Below, in pieces: positions 9,162 to 17,506 of a stretch of DNA of 64,000 nucleotides. The stretch is from positions 62,001 to 126,000 of the forward strand of contig NZ_CP031015.1 in assembly GCF_003850245.1 (NCBI RefSeq), read 5' to 3'. The notes under the pieces are model-generated. The model had not been told where the DNA came from and searched no databases. It saw only the letters and a program-made list of their open reading frames with translations. The stretch comes from Microbacterium sp. ABRD28 (GTDB lineage: Bacteria > Actinomycetota > Actinomycetes > Actinomycetales > Microbacteriaceae). A program made the translations under genes and the position numbers. Position 1 is the stretch's first letter; each line of letters opens with the position of its first letter.

Positions 9162-10291
9162 TGGCACTACCTCGGGGCCCGCTGGTAGCAGGAACCATGA
9201 TGGTCGCAGGCGGGATCGCCGCACTTGCTCCGCTCACGGTTTTGGCGATTTCGTCTCGCTTCTTCTCGCTAGGTGAGCAAGCCTTCATCGCGACAGCTGC
9301 GGCCACTGGCGCATTTCTGGCCGCAGTCGTGGGCGCGATGCTGCTCGAGTCTCGACTCGCAACCCCGGGTCTGAATCAGAGGACCTACATCCCCTTGTGG
9401 AGCACGTGTGTGGGAATAGTCGGCGCCAGTGCCGTCGCTGTCGCGCCGACTTCTTTCATCGCTATCTCGATCGGCCTACCCGCGGTGATGATCGCGTTGC
9501 AAGTCGGACGAACCCACGCTGTTAGCTCATCCACATGGCGAACAGAAATCATTGCCGCCGCTGGCCTCCTTGCAGGAATCAGTCTTGCCGTGATCATGAC
9601 GGGGCTTGGTAATCCGAGAGCGCTCGCGCCGCTAGGGGTGGGCGCCGCTGCCGCGGTGTTGGCGCGCGCGATTGGCGCACCAGTTCGTGTCTCTGGCAGA
9701 ACCCCTCGATCTACAGCAGTGTGGGTCACCGCAGAGACTGCGGTGGTGGCTGCGGTGCCATACGGCACAACCTTCATCGTTCTGTCGCAGCTCGGCGACG
9801 CCGACACGGTCGCGTTCAGGCTCGTCCTCTCCACGCTCGGCGTACTCCAACCCGTTCTCGGATACCTCAGGACCAGGCTCCTAAACGAGCACTCGACGGC
9901 CCTGGTTGTCTCGACCTGGGTGCTGTCGGCAAGCGCTCTGCTGGTAGTCATCGGCGCAGACTCGACCGGCGTTCTCACATTGCTGTACGGACAGGCGTGG
10001 GAGGCGGTCACTGCGCCGGCGCTACTAGCAGCCTGCTTCTGGAAGCTGCTGACAATTCCCGAGACAGTTCCATTCGCTTCACTACGACGCCGCGGCTCCG
10101 TTAAGATCGTGTTCAGTGCCCGTTCCGCCTCGTCCCTCATCAACCTCGCAATGGCTCTTCTTGCATCAGCGACGTACGGGTCATTGACAGCCGTATTTCT
10201 TGCATTCGCGATAGCGCAAGCGGCTACCGTCGTGCTTTACGTGCTCCTGAACCGCCGAGAGTCTGGCCAGGACGACCGCTGGCCTTTGTGA
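9161..10291 (+). CDS. Polytopic membrane protein, probable polysaccharide flippase (Wzx-like)
   Basis: A 376-residue, strongly hydrophobic protein with roughly ten predicted membrane segments and few charged loops. Its place in the operon and its composition fit a lipid-linked oligosaccharide flippase, which moves repeat units across the membrane. I see no unmistakable motif, so the call rests on context. It is shorter than typical Wzx proteins (400-480 residues). The chosen ATG overlaps the previous stop (TGATG); a TTG at 9125 would extend it by 12 residues. A 132-base gap with no recognisable gene follows, before the convergent polymerase-like gene. Confidence 0.65.
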   Translation: MALPRGPLVAGTMMVAGGIAALAPLTVLAISSRFFSLGEQAFIATAAATGAFLAAVVGAMLLESRLATPGLNQRTYIPLWSTCVGIVGASAVAVAPTSFIAISIGLPAVMIALQVGRTHAVSSSTWRTEIIAAAGLLAGISLAVIMTGLGNPRALAPLGVGAAAAVLARAIGAPVRVSGRTPRSTAVWVTAETAVVAAVPYGTTFIVLSQLGDADTVAFRLVLSTLGVLQPVLGYLRTRLLNEHSTALVVSTWVLSASALLVVIGADSTGVLTLLYGQAWEAVTAPALLAACFWKLLTIPETVPFASLRRRGSVKIVFSARSASSLINLAMALLASATYGSLTAVFLAFAIAQAATVVLYVLLNRRESGQDDRWPL

Positions 10292-10423
10292 CCGCTGCGG
10301 CAGCTACTGTCGCCCAGGGTGCTCGATAGACCATACCTAGCCGAGGCGACAGAGCTGATCGACGCTATGGAGCCTCGCGATTCCGCGATCGGCATCAGGT
10401 CGAGGGAGCGAGGGTAGCACCGT

Positions 10424-11761
10424 CTACGTCACAGAAGGCCGTCGCTCAGGCCTTAAATTACGTCCTCTGCCCGGAAGCAGCGGCACTTTGTCCGACGGGT
10501 AAGACAAGGCGATGACGACGACGGCAAGCAACACAGGGAAGGCACGCCCTTGCGTCCAGTAAAGGAAGCGAGACAGTTCGAGCAGTCCGACGAAAAGAGT
10601 CGCAACAGCAAGTAACGCTGGAAGGCTTCCTTTCGTCATCTTTGTGAACACTGCTCCCACGATCGCCCCCAGAACCACCCACAACACTGCGGCGATCAGG
10701 ATGCCGAACTCGGCATAGGTGGTGAGGAAGGAGCCTGTGTTGTTGAACTCCGGATTCGCATTCAACCGCAGCGTCTCGGCCCACCACTCGGCGGCAGTCT
10801 TACCAGCCATCCCAGGGTGTGGCCAAAACGGTGCAACGATCGGGGCGTTCCAGAACCCATCGATCGAGAAGAATGGTAGCGAGTTCGTGCCGCTTGCTGC
10901 TTTCACCATTAACGCGGAGTTATTGAACGACGTCGTGTAATACCCTGCCAGACGAAGTGAAACCCACTCACCGAATGGCAGCGGGGTAACCCACTGGTAG
11001 TACACCCAGCTACGGGAATACTCGAACACGGCAAAGATAGCCCAGATGACAGGGACGCCGAGCACTGGAGCCGCGCGCACCCATCTCGCGCGACGCGTGC
11101 CGGGCTCGACTGTAAGAGCGGCAATCAGGATGACCGGCACTAGGACTTCAATCAGGGCCAACCGCTCGGCGTAAAACATGGCGCGAAACCCTGCGAGACC
11201 GACTATCCACCAATATGTCCTGCCGCCGATACCCAGCTTCCTCAATACGAAGCCGATGGCGATGGCCACCGGACCGAACTGGGTCATGGTGGTGACACCG
11301 CCGATTGGACGGCTGTTCTCCTTCAAATTTCCGATCGCGCCCTCGTCGCGGTTCAAGACACCCGCAAGCTCATTCAAGGAAACGCCTTGCGTAACCGCGC
11401 TTGCAAGCCAGATCGTGTACCCGAGAATCGTGAGAATAAAGACAACGCGATACGTCGTACTCAGGTACTGCACCTGTCGGGGAGTCAATCGAATCGTTGC
11501 TGACCCACTCCGGGCCGCCATCCCCGAGGCGATGAGGATGCCGAGCAAGAAGGCAGTCATGAGAATCGCGAGCACGATTGGGAGTTCGCCAACTAGGTAT
11601 TTTGGAACTCGCCACTCGGCGTATGCTTCGGCAGGAGCCACAACAGCCAACAACGCCATGAAGCCGGTCAACGCTACAAAAGCCCAAGCTGGGTGCAACC
11701 ACCACGGCCATCGGAGCGTCAGACTTCGATCGTTGGCTACGCCTTCAGTTGTCGCCAGCAT
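10424..11761 (-). CDS. Polytopic membrane protein, probable polysaccharide polymerase (Wzy-like)
   Basis: A 445-residue integral membrane protein with ten or more hydrophobic segments and a long extracytoplasmic loop near residues 250-330 (NSLPFFSIDGFWNAPIV, MAGKTAAEWWAETLRLN), as in O-antigen or exopolysaccharide polymerases. Wzy proteins diverge so far that the call depends on topology and location. It is the only gene of the locus on the minus strand, convergent with the flippase-like gene and divergent from ugd. ATG at 11761 is tentative: no clear ribosome site precedes it, and a GTG at 11812 is also in frame. Composition is lower in GC, as in the neighbouring glycosyltransferases. Confidence 0.7.
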   Translation of the reverse strand: MLATTEGVANDRSLTLRWPWWLHPAWAFVALTGFMALLAVVAPAEAYAEWRVPKYLVGELPIVLAILMTAFLLGILIASGMAARSGSATIRLTPRQVQYLSTTYRVVFILTILGYTIWLASAVTQGVSLNELAGVLNRDEGAIGNLKENSRPIGGVTTMTQFGPVAIAIGFVLRKLGIGGRTYWWIVGLAGFRAMFYAERLALIEVLVPVILIAALTVEPGTRRARWVRAAPVLGVPVIWAIFAVFEYSRSWVYYQWVTPLPFGEWVSLRLAGYYTTSFNNSALMVKAASGTNSLPFFSIDGFWNAPIVAPFWPHPGMAGKTAAEWWAETLRLNANPEFNNTGSFLTTYAEFGILIAAVLWVVLGAIVGAVFTKMTKGSLPALLAVATLFVGLLELSRFLYWTQGRAFPVLLAVVVIALSYPSDKVPLLPGRGRNLRPERRPSVT

Positions 11762-12160
11762 GTGTCGCAAACGGGGTGGACGATGAAGCGTTGGGCAAGA
11801 AGTCAGTGGCACCTATCGGTGGGTAGCCCGAAGCAGTGGCTGACGCGTCACGAGTCAAAAGAAGAGGCTGGCTACTCTCTGTCTGAGTGAGGAGTCCGAT
11901 GCATCCTCGGTCCGTCTCATCGGCGGAGACTCTTGGTCCTGACTCCCACTTAGATGGCATGACCTGATCTTCCCACGCCTACCTACAGGCCGCGTAAATA
12001 GTTGACGGAGGAACAACCTGCGAGCGGCGCTCGACACCATCCTGCTGAAGGTTCGTCGAGGACACTCCACAGGGCTTCTCCGCCTGTTAGCGGGGCTAGC
12101 GCACCGGTTGTCGCCTGCATCTGCTATGAATGGGCAGACTGCCGAGCAGAGTGGAGCGCC
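11762..12160. other. 399-base gap between the polymerase-like gene and ugd
   Basis: No coding frame here looks protein-like and I see no RNA gene or strong hairpin. It should contain the divergent promoters of the two flanking genes, but I could not identify convincing -35/-10 pairs on either strand. Confidence 0.5.
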
Positions 12161-13471
12161 ATGCGTCTTTCAGTCATCGGTTGTGGTTACCTCGGCGCCG
12201 TTCATGCAGCCGCGATGGCTTCGATCGGCCACGAGGTGGTTGGGATCGACATCGACGAGCTGAAGATCGCGTCCCTGTCGAAGGGCGAGGCGCCATTCTT
12301 CGAGCCTGGGCTGCAGGAGATCCTGGCCGAGGGCATCGCTTCGGGGAACCTGCGTTTCACGACCGACATGTCTGCGGCTGCGGGCGCCAAGGTGCACTTC
12401 GTCGGCGTGGGTACCCCGCAGGTCAAGGACGGATATGCCGCCGACCTCACGTTCGTGAACGCTGCAGTCGACGGACTGCTCCCCTACCTCGCCGAGGGCG
12501 ACATCGTGGCTGGCAAGTCGACGGTGCCGGTCGGAACAGCGGCCGGTCTGGCTCCGCGCGTGTCCGAGACCGGTGCAACGCTGGTGTGGAACCCCGAGTT
12601 CCTCCGCGAAGGCTGGGCGGTGCAGGACACGATCGATCCCGATCGCCTCGTCGCCGGCGTTCCTGCTGGTGAGGAAGGCGAGACCGCGGCATCCGTTCTT
12701 CGCGAGGTGTACCACCCGTCCGTCGCGAAAGGCACGCCGTTCATCGTGACCGATTACGCCACGGCCGAGCTGGTGAAGGTGTCGGCCAACGCGTTCCTTG
12801 CGACGAAGATCTCGTTCATCAACGCCATCGCCGAGATCGCCGAGGTTACCGGCGCTGATGTCACTCAGCTCGCCGACGCGATCGGGCACGACGCGCGAAT
12901 CGGTCGTCGTTTCCTGGGCGCCGGTATTGGATTTGGAGGAGGGTGCCTGCCGAAGGACATCCGTGCATTCTCGGCCCGTGCGGAGGAGCTCGGGCGCGGG
13001 GAGTCGGTGGCGTTCCTGCGTCAGGTGGATGAAATCAATCTTCGCCGCCGAGATCGCGCCGCGCAGCTCGTCGTCGAAGCGCTCGGCGGATCGGTGTTCA
13101 AAAAGAACATCACGGTTCTGGGTGCTGCCTTCAAGCCGCACAGCGACGACATCCGCGATTCGCCGGCGCTCGATGTGGCGGTGAAGCTGCACGGGCTGGG
13201 TGCGTGGGTGACGATCACCGACCCCGCTGCGATCCCCAACGCTCAGCGGGTGCACCCGCAGTTGAACTACGTCGAGGATCGAGACGAGGCGCTGCGCGAA
13301 GCGGACGCCGTGATCGTGGTGACCGAGTGGGACGAGTACCGGCGTGAGCTGGGCCCGGAACACGCTGGGTCGCTGGTGCGCGGGAGGGTCGTCGTCGACG
13401 GGCGGAACTGCTTGGACGCGGGGGCCTGGCGGGCTGCCGGGTGGGAGTACTTCGGGATGGGGCGGCCCTGA
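12161..13471 (+). CDS. ugd: UDP-glucose 6-dehydrogenase
   Basis: A 436-residue cytoplasmic enzyme that oxidises UDP-glucose to UDP-glucuronate with two NAD+, supplying an acidic sugar for the exopolysaccharide. The N-terminal Rossmann motif is GCGYLGAVHAA. The catalytic cysteine is Cys262 in GFGGGCLPKDIRA (family consensus FGGSCFPKD). Other conserved parts are STVPVGTAAG, NPEFLREGWA, KVSANAFLATKISFINAIAE and the C-terminal substrate-binding domain with GAAFKPHSDDIRDSPA. ATG at 12161 follows GTGGAG. GC content returns to the chromosomal level here, so ugd may be a core gene flanking an exchanged segment. Confidence 0.96.
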   Translation: MRLSVIGCGYLGAVHAAAMASIGHEVVGIDIDELKIASLSKGEAPFFEPGLQEILAEGIASGNLRFTTDMSAAAGAKVHFVGVGTPQVKDGYAADLTFVNAAVDGLLPYLAEGDIVAGKSTVPVGTAAGLAPRVSETGATLVWNPEFLREGWAVQDTIDPDRLVAGVPAGEEGETAASVLREVYHPSVAKGTPFIVTDYATAELVKVSANAFLATKISFINAIAEIAEVTGADVTQLADAIGHDARIGRRFLGAGIGFGGGCLPKDIRAFSARAEELGRGESVAFLRQVDEINLRRRDRAAQLVVEALGGSVFKKNITVLGAAFKPHSDDIRDSPALDVAVKLHGLGAWVTITDPAAIPNAQRVHPQLNYVEDRDEALREADAVIVVTEWDEYRRELGPEHAGSLVRGRVVVDGRNCLDAGAWRAAGWEYFGMGRP

Positions 13472-13472
13472 T

Positions 13473-13504
13473 CTCGATACGCCGCTGACGCGGCTACGTG
13501 ATCG
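13473..13504. repeat. CTCGATAC-type intergenic palindrome
   Basis: CTCGATAC at 13473-13480 leads into GCCGC-tgac-GCGGC, flanked by GATC on both sides. Further CTCGATAC copies occur at 14332-14339 and 14396-14403. They look like degenerate members of a REP-like family of Micrococcales and may also terminate ugd transcription. Confidence 0.4.
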
Positions 13505-13564
13505 GCAGGACCGCGGAGGTATCCGCTCGATCGTGGGGCGCTGACACGGGAAGGCAGTCGGGCC

Positions 13565-14326
13565 TTGGCCTCCCGCTTTCGGCAGGTAACGTCGTTCGGC
13601 GTGTACGGAGAACGTCTTGCCCGCTGGGAACGCGTCGTCGACTGGCCTCTGATGGGTGCCGCAGTCGTATTTCTGATCGCCTACGCCACCCAGATCCTCT
13701 TTCAGCCTGTCGGACTCGCTGGAACGGTGGCGGAGGGGACGATCTACTTCACCTGGTCCGTGTTCGCCATCGACTATGCCGTACGCCTGATCATCGCGGA
13801 GAACCGATGGCGATGGTTCTACCGGCACCTGCTAGACCTGGCGATCGTCGTTCTGCCAATGCTCCGCCCGCTGCGCCTGATGCGGTTCCTCACCGTGCTG
13901 GCGATCGTTCATCGTGGCGCCGGAACGCTTTTGCGAGGTCGAGTGCTCACCTACACCGCCGGAGCAACCGCCCTCACCATCGTCATCGCCGGCTTAGCGG
14001 TTCTCGACGCCGAACGAGGACAACCCGGCAGCAACATCGAAACGTTCGGCGAGTCGCTGTGGTGGGCCGTGGTCACGATCACGACGGTCGGGTACGGCGA
14101 CTTCTACCCCGCCACGGATTTGGGTCGGTTCATCGCCTTCGCTCTGATGCTCGGAGGGATCGCGCTCATCGGCGTCGTCACTGCGACCCTTGCCTCCTGG
14201 ATCGTGGAGCGTGTCTCGCTGGAGACGCAGACGTCTGCCGCGGCGACCGAGGAACAGGTCGAAGCACTGCGGCGCGAGATCACGGATCTGAAAGACATGG
14301 TCCGCGAACTGTCGCTGTCGCGCTGA
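13565..14326 (+). CDS. Voltage-gated-type potassium channel protein
   Basis: A 253-residue membrane channel subunit. It has hydrophobic segments near residues 28-48, 56-78 and 84-112 (the last with regularly spaced Arg in LRPLRLMRF, S4-like) and at 120-140, then a pore loop with the K+ selectivity filter TVGYGD at about 174-179 and a final helix at 190-212. The C-terminus from about 222 is a short predicted coiled coil (EEQVEALRREITDLKDMV), likely for tetramer assembly. The start is uncertain: TTG at 13565 has GGGAAGG ten bases upstream, and a GTG at 13601 is a shorter alternative. It stands alone between CTCGATAC repeats. Confidence 0.9.
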   Translation: MASRFRQVTSFGVYGERLARWERVVDWPLMGAAVVFLIAYATQILFQPVGLAGTVAEGTIYFTWSVFAIDYAVRLIIAENRWRWFYRHLLDLAIVVLPMLRPLRLMRFLTVLAIVHRGAGTLLRGRVLTYTAGATALTIVIAGLAVLDAERGQPGSNIETFGESLWWAVVTITTVGYGDFYPATDLGRFIAFALMLGGIALIGVVTATLASWIVERVSLETQTSAAATEEQVEALRREITDLKDMVRELSLSR

Positions 14327-14331
14327 GGAGA

Positions 14332-14403
14332 CTCGATACACGCTTCCCGGTATCCGATCACCGGGCGGGAGCGCTGATTCGGTTACTCGATACCCGGGTG
14401 GAG
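14332..14403. repeat. Pair of CTCGATAC motifs after the channel gene
   Basis: Copies at 14332-14339 and 14396-14403 bracket a GC-rich stretch with short dyads (cccggtatc, gatcaccggg). This matches the motif after ugd and probably belongs to the same dispersed repeat family. Confidence 0.4.
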
Positions 14404-14421
14404 TGCTGACCCTGCTCCTCG

Positions 14422-16659
14422 TCACCGCGATATGGCGGCGCCCTCTCGGAAGGTGACGCGGCCCGGGCGGCGCACGGAGAAGAGCTGCACTGTTCCGCCG
14501 CTGCGCGCGAGCGCGTAGCCGCCCTCCACGTGAACGCCGACCATCGGTCCCGCCCACTCGCCGACGACCCTGTGAGAGTCGGCGGTGACGATCGCGCCTC
14601 GGCCCTCCTTCGTCTGCACGATCGCGAGGCGTGCGTCGAAGCCGGGGACGAGCTGGGCCGAGACGACGTCGTCGAGCCCGGCGGCGGCCGCGAGACGCGC
14701 GGCCTCGGGCGGTTCGGGCGGCAGCGGCTGGGGATTCAGCTCCACCTCGCCACCACCGCGGCGGAGGAGCATCGCCTCGCTGTCGGGCTGCCACTCGTCG
14801 ACGAACGGCTCGCCTCGCAGGCTGCGCCCGAGGAACACCGTGCCTGCGACGTCGCGGACGGCCGCGGCATCCGCTTCTCCTACGTCGGCACACCATCGGA
14901 ACTCGGTCGTCTCCACACTCACCGCACCGGTCAGCGGCAGCTGTGAGACGCGCTCGACCGTCACATCGTGCGCGACGGCACCGATCGCGGCGAGCACCGG
15001 CACGACCGCGTGCCCTGTCTCATCGGCGAACACCGTGGCCCGCAGCCCCGGCGCGGTCACCGTGATGGCCTCACCCGCGGTCAATCCGTCGAACGTGACG
15101 ATGTGGCTGTTGAAGCCGCGCTGCGCGCCGAGACGCGCGAGCCAGTCGGGATCTTCGAGCGGGCCGGTCTTGAGATCGTCGAGGGTCAGCGTCTGACCGA
15201 GAACGACCTTCAGCCACGGTCCGGAGAGGTGCAGACAGTCGTCGATGTAGTTGACCTGCACGTCGAGGGTGCCGTCATCCTTCTGGCGGATGCTCGGGCG
15301 CCCGAGATCGACGACACCGGCGCCGCGCGCGGTGCGGACGAGCATGCGGATGTCGCTCGTGATCGCGCGCGCCTGGCCGACGGTCAGGTCGAAGCCGGCT
15401 CCGGTCGCGTCGGCGCTGAGCAGCGGGGCGAGCTGTTCGTGCGGTGGGTAGAGCGTCGCGCTGCACAGGGCGCCGGCATCGGTGAAGGTCACGCCCGCCT
15501 GCACGCGGACGCCGGGGCTGTTCGCCGCGAAACTGCGCGGCGGGTTGCCGCTCCCCACCTTCGCGCGCTCACGGCAGCTGCCCCACCAGACGGGGCGACC
15601 GAAGCGGAAGACGGTGATGTCGAGCAGGTCGCGTGGCGCGGGGCGCACCGGGCGGACGGGGCCGCCCAGGGTCATCCCGTCTTGGTTCGAGCCGATGCCT
15701 CCCCAGCTCGGAACCGACCCGAGGATGTCGGGGAGCGCGGGAAGGGGAATGTCGTAGAAGAACGACTGCGGGCCGTCGTGGGTTGCGGTGGCGAAGGTGC
15801 GGCGGATGGCGCTGCGGATCTGCCGTCGCGCTTCGGCTTCGCCGATGCTGAGGATGCCGGTGAGGTCGATGCCCCACGACGCGGCGAGCCGCAGGGTCGA
15901 TGGTGCGACGAACTGCGGCTTCACCGTCAGTACGGCGACGACGGCGGCGACCTCGAGTCCGACGACCTCGAGCTGGTACGACAGCGAGGCTCCGATCGCC
16001 GGGTCGGGGCCGTTCGGCTGCCAGCTCAGCTGGACGGGGACGCCCTGAGGGATGCGACGGCGCACCAGGTCGAGCGCCTGGTCGACGTCGAGGAAGACAC
16101 CCCAGTCGTGGCGTGGGATCAGCGCGGAGTCGAGCTGCGGGGTGAAGGCGCCGTCGGCGCCGAAGCGAAGGGCGAGCACTCCGCCGCCGAGCGCGAGGTC
16201 GGGCTCGCTGGGAACCTCCGCCTCGAGGGCCGCGACGATCGGGGCGACGTCGAAGAGCTGCTGGCCTTTCAGTACGGCGAGCTGGTCGTTGACGGCCTGG
16301 GCCGCCTCGGCGGGGAGTCCTGCGGTGGGCGGTGCCGTGGCATCCAGGATCACAAGGGCTCGGTCTCGGATGCCGATGATGATCTTGGTGACGATGTCGC
16401 CGGTCGCCGAGTGGGATGCCGGGGCACCGGGGGCCGCGCGCAGGTCGGGCTCGAGCACGACGAAGACGCGGACGGCGAGCGACACCTCGACGCTGCCGTC
16501 GGGGAGCTGCGTGAAGGCGACCGAGTCGGGGACGGTGTCGAGATGGTCGACGATGACCGGGAGCGGGGTGGGCACGCACTGGGTGAAGAGGCGGGTTTGC
16601 ACCGACTGCGTGATCGCGTGGGCGATGACCGATTCGCGGATGTGGAGCTCGAGCGTCAT
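14422..16659 (-). CDS. 745-residue protein of unknown function with a C-terminal LNPQPLPP motif
   Basis: I do not recognise a defined domain. No signal peptide or membrane helix is evident, so it is probably cytoplasmic or released without a signal. The N-terminal half alternates short beta-like segments (SLAVRVFVVLEPD, VGLEVAAVVAVLTVKP) and could be a large beta-rich or lipid-binding fold; that is a guess. Near residue 635, after a glycine-rich turn, comes ELNPQPLPPEPPEAA, a motif I remember from many unrelated uncharacterised bacterial proteins. A roughly 90-residue C-terminal module follows. ATG at 16659 has GGGAGAGG upstream. It is monocistronic, with reading frames on the opposite strand that I regard as GC shadows. 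Confidence 0.75.
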   Translation of the reverse strand: MTLELHIRESVIAHAITQSVQTRLFTQCVPTPLPVIVDHLDTVPDSVAFTQLPDGSVEVSLAVRVFVVLEPDLRAAPGAPASHSATGDIVTKIIIGIRDRALVILDATAPPTAGLPAEAAQAVNDQLAVLKGQQLFDVAPIVAALEAEVPSEPDLALGGGVLALRFGADGAFTPQLDSALIPRHDWGVFLDVDQALDLVRRRIPQGVPVQLSWQPNGPDPAIGASLSYQLEVVGLEVAAVVAVLTVKPQFVAPSTLRLAASWGIDLTGILSIGEAEARRQIRSAIRRTFATATHDGPQSFFYDIPLPALPDILGSVPSWGGIGSNQDGMTLGGPVRPVRPAPRDLLDITVFRFGRPVWWGSCRERAKVGSGNPPRSFAANSPGVRVQAGVTFTDAGALCSATLYPPHEQLAPLLSADATGAGFDLTVGQARAITSDIRMLVRTARGAGVVDLGRPSIRQKDDGTLDVQVNYIDDCLHLSGPWLKVVLGQTLTLDDLKTGPLEDPDWLARLGAQRGFNSHIVTFDGLTAGEAITVTAPGLRATVFADETGHAVVPVLAAIGAVAHDVTVERVSQLPLTGAVSVETTEFRWCADVGEADAAAVRDVAGTVFLGRSLRGEPFVDEWQPDSEAMLLRRGGGEVELNPQPLPPEPPEAARLAAAAGLDDVVSAQLVPGFDARLAIVQTKEGRGAIVTADSHRVVGEWAGPMVGVHVEGGYALARSGGTVQLFSVRRPGRVTFREGAAISR

Positions 16660-16855
16660 TGGTCTGTCCTCTCCCTGATGGTGGGGAGAGGGGGTGGGCG
16701 GGGTGGGTGATACGTGGGGGCGTCGGCCAGCTGGCGTGACGCGCACGACTCATCGCGGGGAAACGTGGCAACGCCGGCAAGATCGGCGCTCGTGAATTGG
16801 GGTCTCGTCGGACCGCCTCCTTTTTTCACTCTTTTTCGACTTTATCGGTGCCGAC

Positions 16856-16883
16856 TTGCCTTTTTCTTTTTCCGGGCTATGGT
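16856..16883 (+). promoter_or_regulatory. Candidate promoter of the small-protein/DksA cluster
   Basis: TTGCCT (16856-16861) and TATGGT (16878-16883) are spaced by 16 bases in an unusually T-rich stretch (16820-16873). Initiation would fall at about 16890, exactly at the next ATG, suggesting a leaderless transcript. Confidence 0.45.
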
Positions 16884-16889
16884 GAGGGC

Positions 16890-17054
16890 ATGTTCATGAC
16901 CGCACCCTTTGTCACCGCAGCGCAGCCGCTGTGCGCGCGGGTTGTGCGGTTCGTGCTCGACATCGCCGGAGCCCGTCACGAGGTTCTCCCGCCACGGATG
17001 ACGGCCGCGGGAGCAGCATCCCTCTCGCTCTCCACCCGTCGCGCTCCACCGTGA
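16890..17054 (+). CDS. 54-residue small protein, possible leader peptide
   Basis: This short frame encodes a 54-residue protein starting MFMTAPFVTAAQ, with GGTGAGGG just upstream and codon third positions mostly G or C. It resembles the 54-residue product at 18112 along its length: both begin MF-x-T-x-P, have RVV-x-x-VL near residue 18, and carry an AA-x-AA-x-SL-x-x-S-x-R segment later. That similarity argues it is a real gene. A hairpin followed by eight T residues lies directly downstream, before the DksA-like gene, so translation of this frame could also affect read-through. Function unknown. Confidence 0.55.
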   Translation: MFMTAPFVTAAQPLCARVVRFVLDIAGARHEVLPPRMTAAGAASLSLSTRRAPP

Positions 17055-17093
17055 ATGAGCCCCCTTTTTCTCCGGCTTTTCCCGCAATAACAG

Positions 17094-17120
17094 CGCGTCG
17101 CATATGCGGCGCTTTTTTTT
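17094..17120 (+). terminator. Rho-independent terminator or attenuator upstream of the DksA-like gene
   Basis: An 18-base near-perfect palindrome (GCGTCGCAT paired with ATGCGGCGC, one G-T pair) at 17095-17112 is followed by TTTTTTTT at 17113-17120. This canonical U-tract terminator is rare in the window. It sits between the 54-codon ORF and the zinc-finger gene, 60 bases before the latter's start. Confidence 0.8.
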
Positions 17121-17179
17121 ACCCGATCGGCGGCGTTTCGCGCTGTCGATTTCTTCGTTGCACCCTTTTAGGAGTTCTG

Positions 17180-17506
17180 ATGTCTCTCGACATTGCGCCT
17201 CGGTCGGCGCCCAAAATCGACACCGCTCGCATTCGCCGTTTTCTGGAGGAGGAGCTTCGGGAACGCGAAGCGATCATCCGCGAAGCCAGCCCGACCGCTG
17301 CGCCGAACGTCGACCCGGTGTCGTGGGCGACAGGCAAGGCGACCCGGCGGGTGATGGATCAGATCACCGCCGCGCTCGACCGGCTCGAAGCCGGAACGTA
17401 CGGTCGCTGCATCCGCTGCGGCGGCGCGATCGTCGCCGCGCGCCTCGACATCATGCCGTACGCCGAGAACTGCATCGATTGCCAGCGCGATGTCGACAGA
17501 CGTTGA
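17180..17506 (+). CDS. TraR/DksA-family C4 zinc-finger protein
   Basis: A 108-residue protein likely to act on RNA polymerase through its secondary channel, as DksA-type factors do. Residues 18-65 form a long charged helical region (RRFLEEELREREAIIREA, then VMDQITAALDRLEAG). The C-terminal zinc finger reads GRCIRCGGAI then NCIDCQRD, giving four cysteines in two CxxC pairs. Family members need acidic tip residues between the two helices; here the tip region is SPTAAPNVDPVSW, so DksA-like activity is not certain. ATG at 17180 is preceded by AGGAG. It lies just after a U-tract hairpin and overlaps the next gene by 17 bases. Confidence 0.88.
   Translation: MSLDIAPRSAPKIDTARIRRFLEEELREREAIIREASPTAAPNVDPVSWATGKATRRVMDQITAALDRLEAGTYGRCIRCGGAIVAARLDIMPYAENCIDCQRDVDRR

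Noticed and set aside
10307-10352. CTGTCGCC / GGCGACAG inverted repeat between the flippase-like and polymerase-like genes
   Set aside because: The 30-base loop is long for a terminator and there is no U-tract; I did not list it as a feature.
12170-13828. Long open frame on the minus strand opposite ugd and the channel gene
   Set aside because: It mirrors ugd codons in the high-GC opposite frame, shows no known motif, and spans two well-supported genes.
14968-16710. 580-codon plus-strand frame opposite the 745-residue gene
   Set aside because: Composition is Arg/Gly/Asp-rich without fold-like patterns, as expected of GC shadow frames; it has no ribosome site.
16820-16875. T-rich stretch that could suggest an RNA thermometer or foreign DNA
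   Set aside because: It is short and better explained as promoter spacer sequence; no stable fold is evident.
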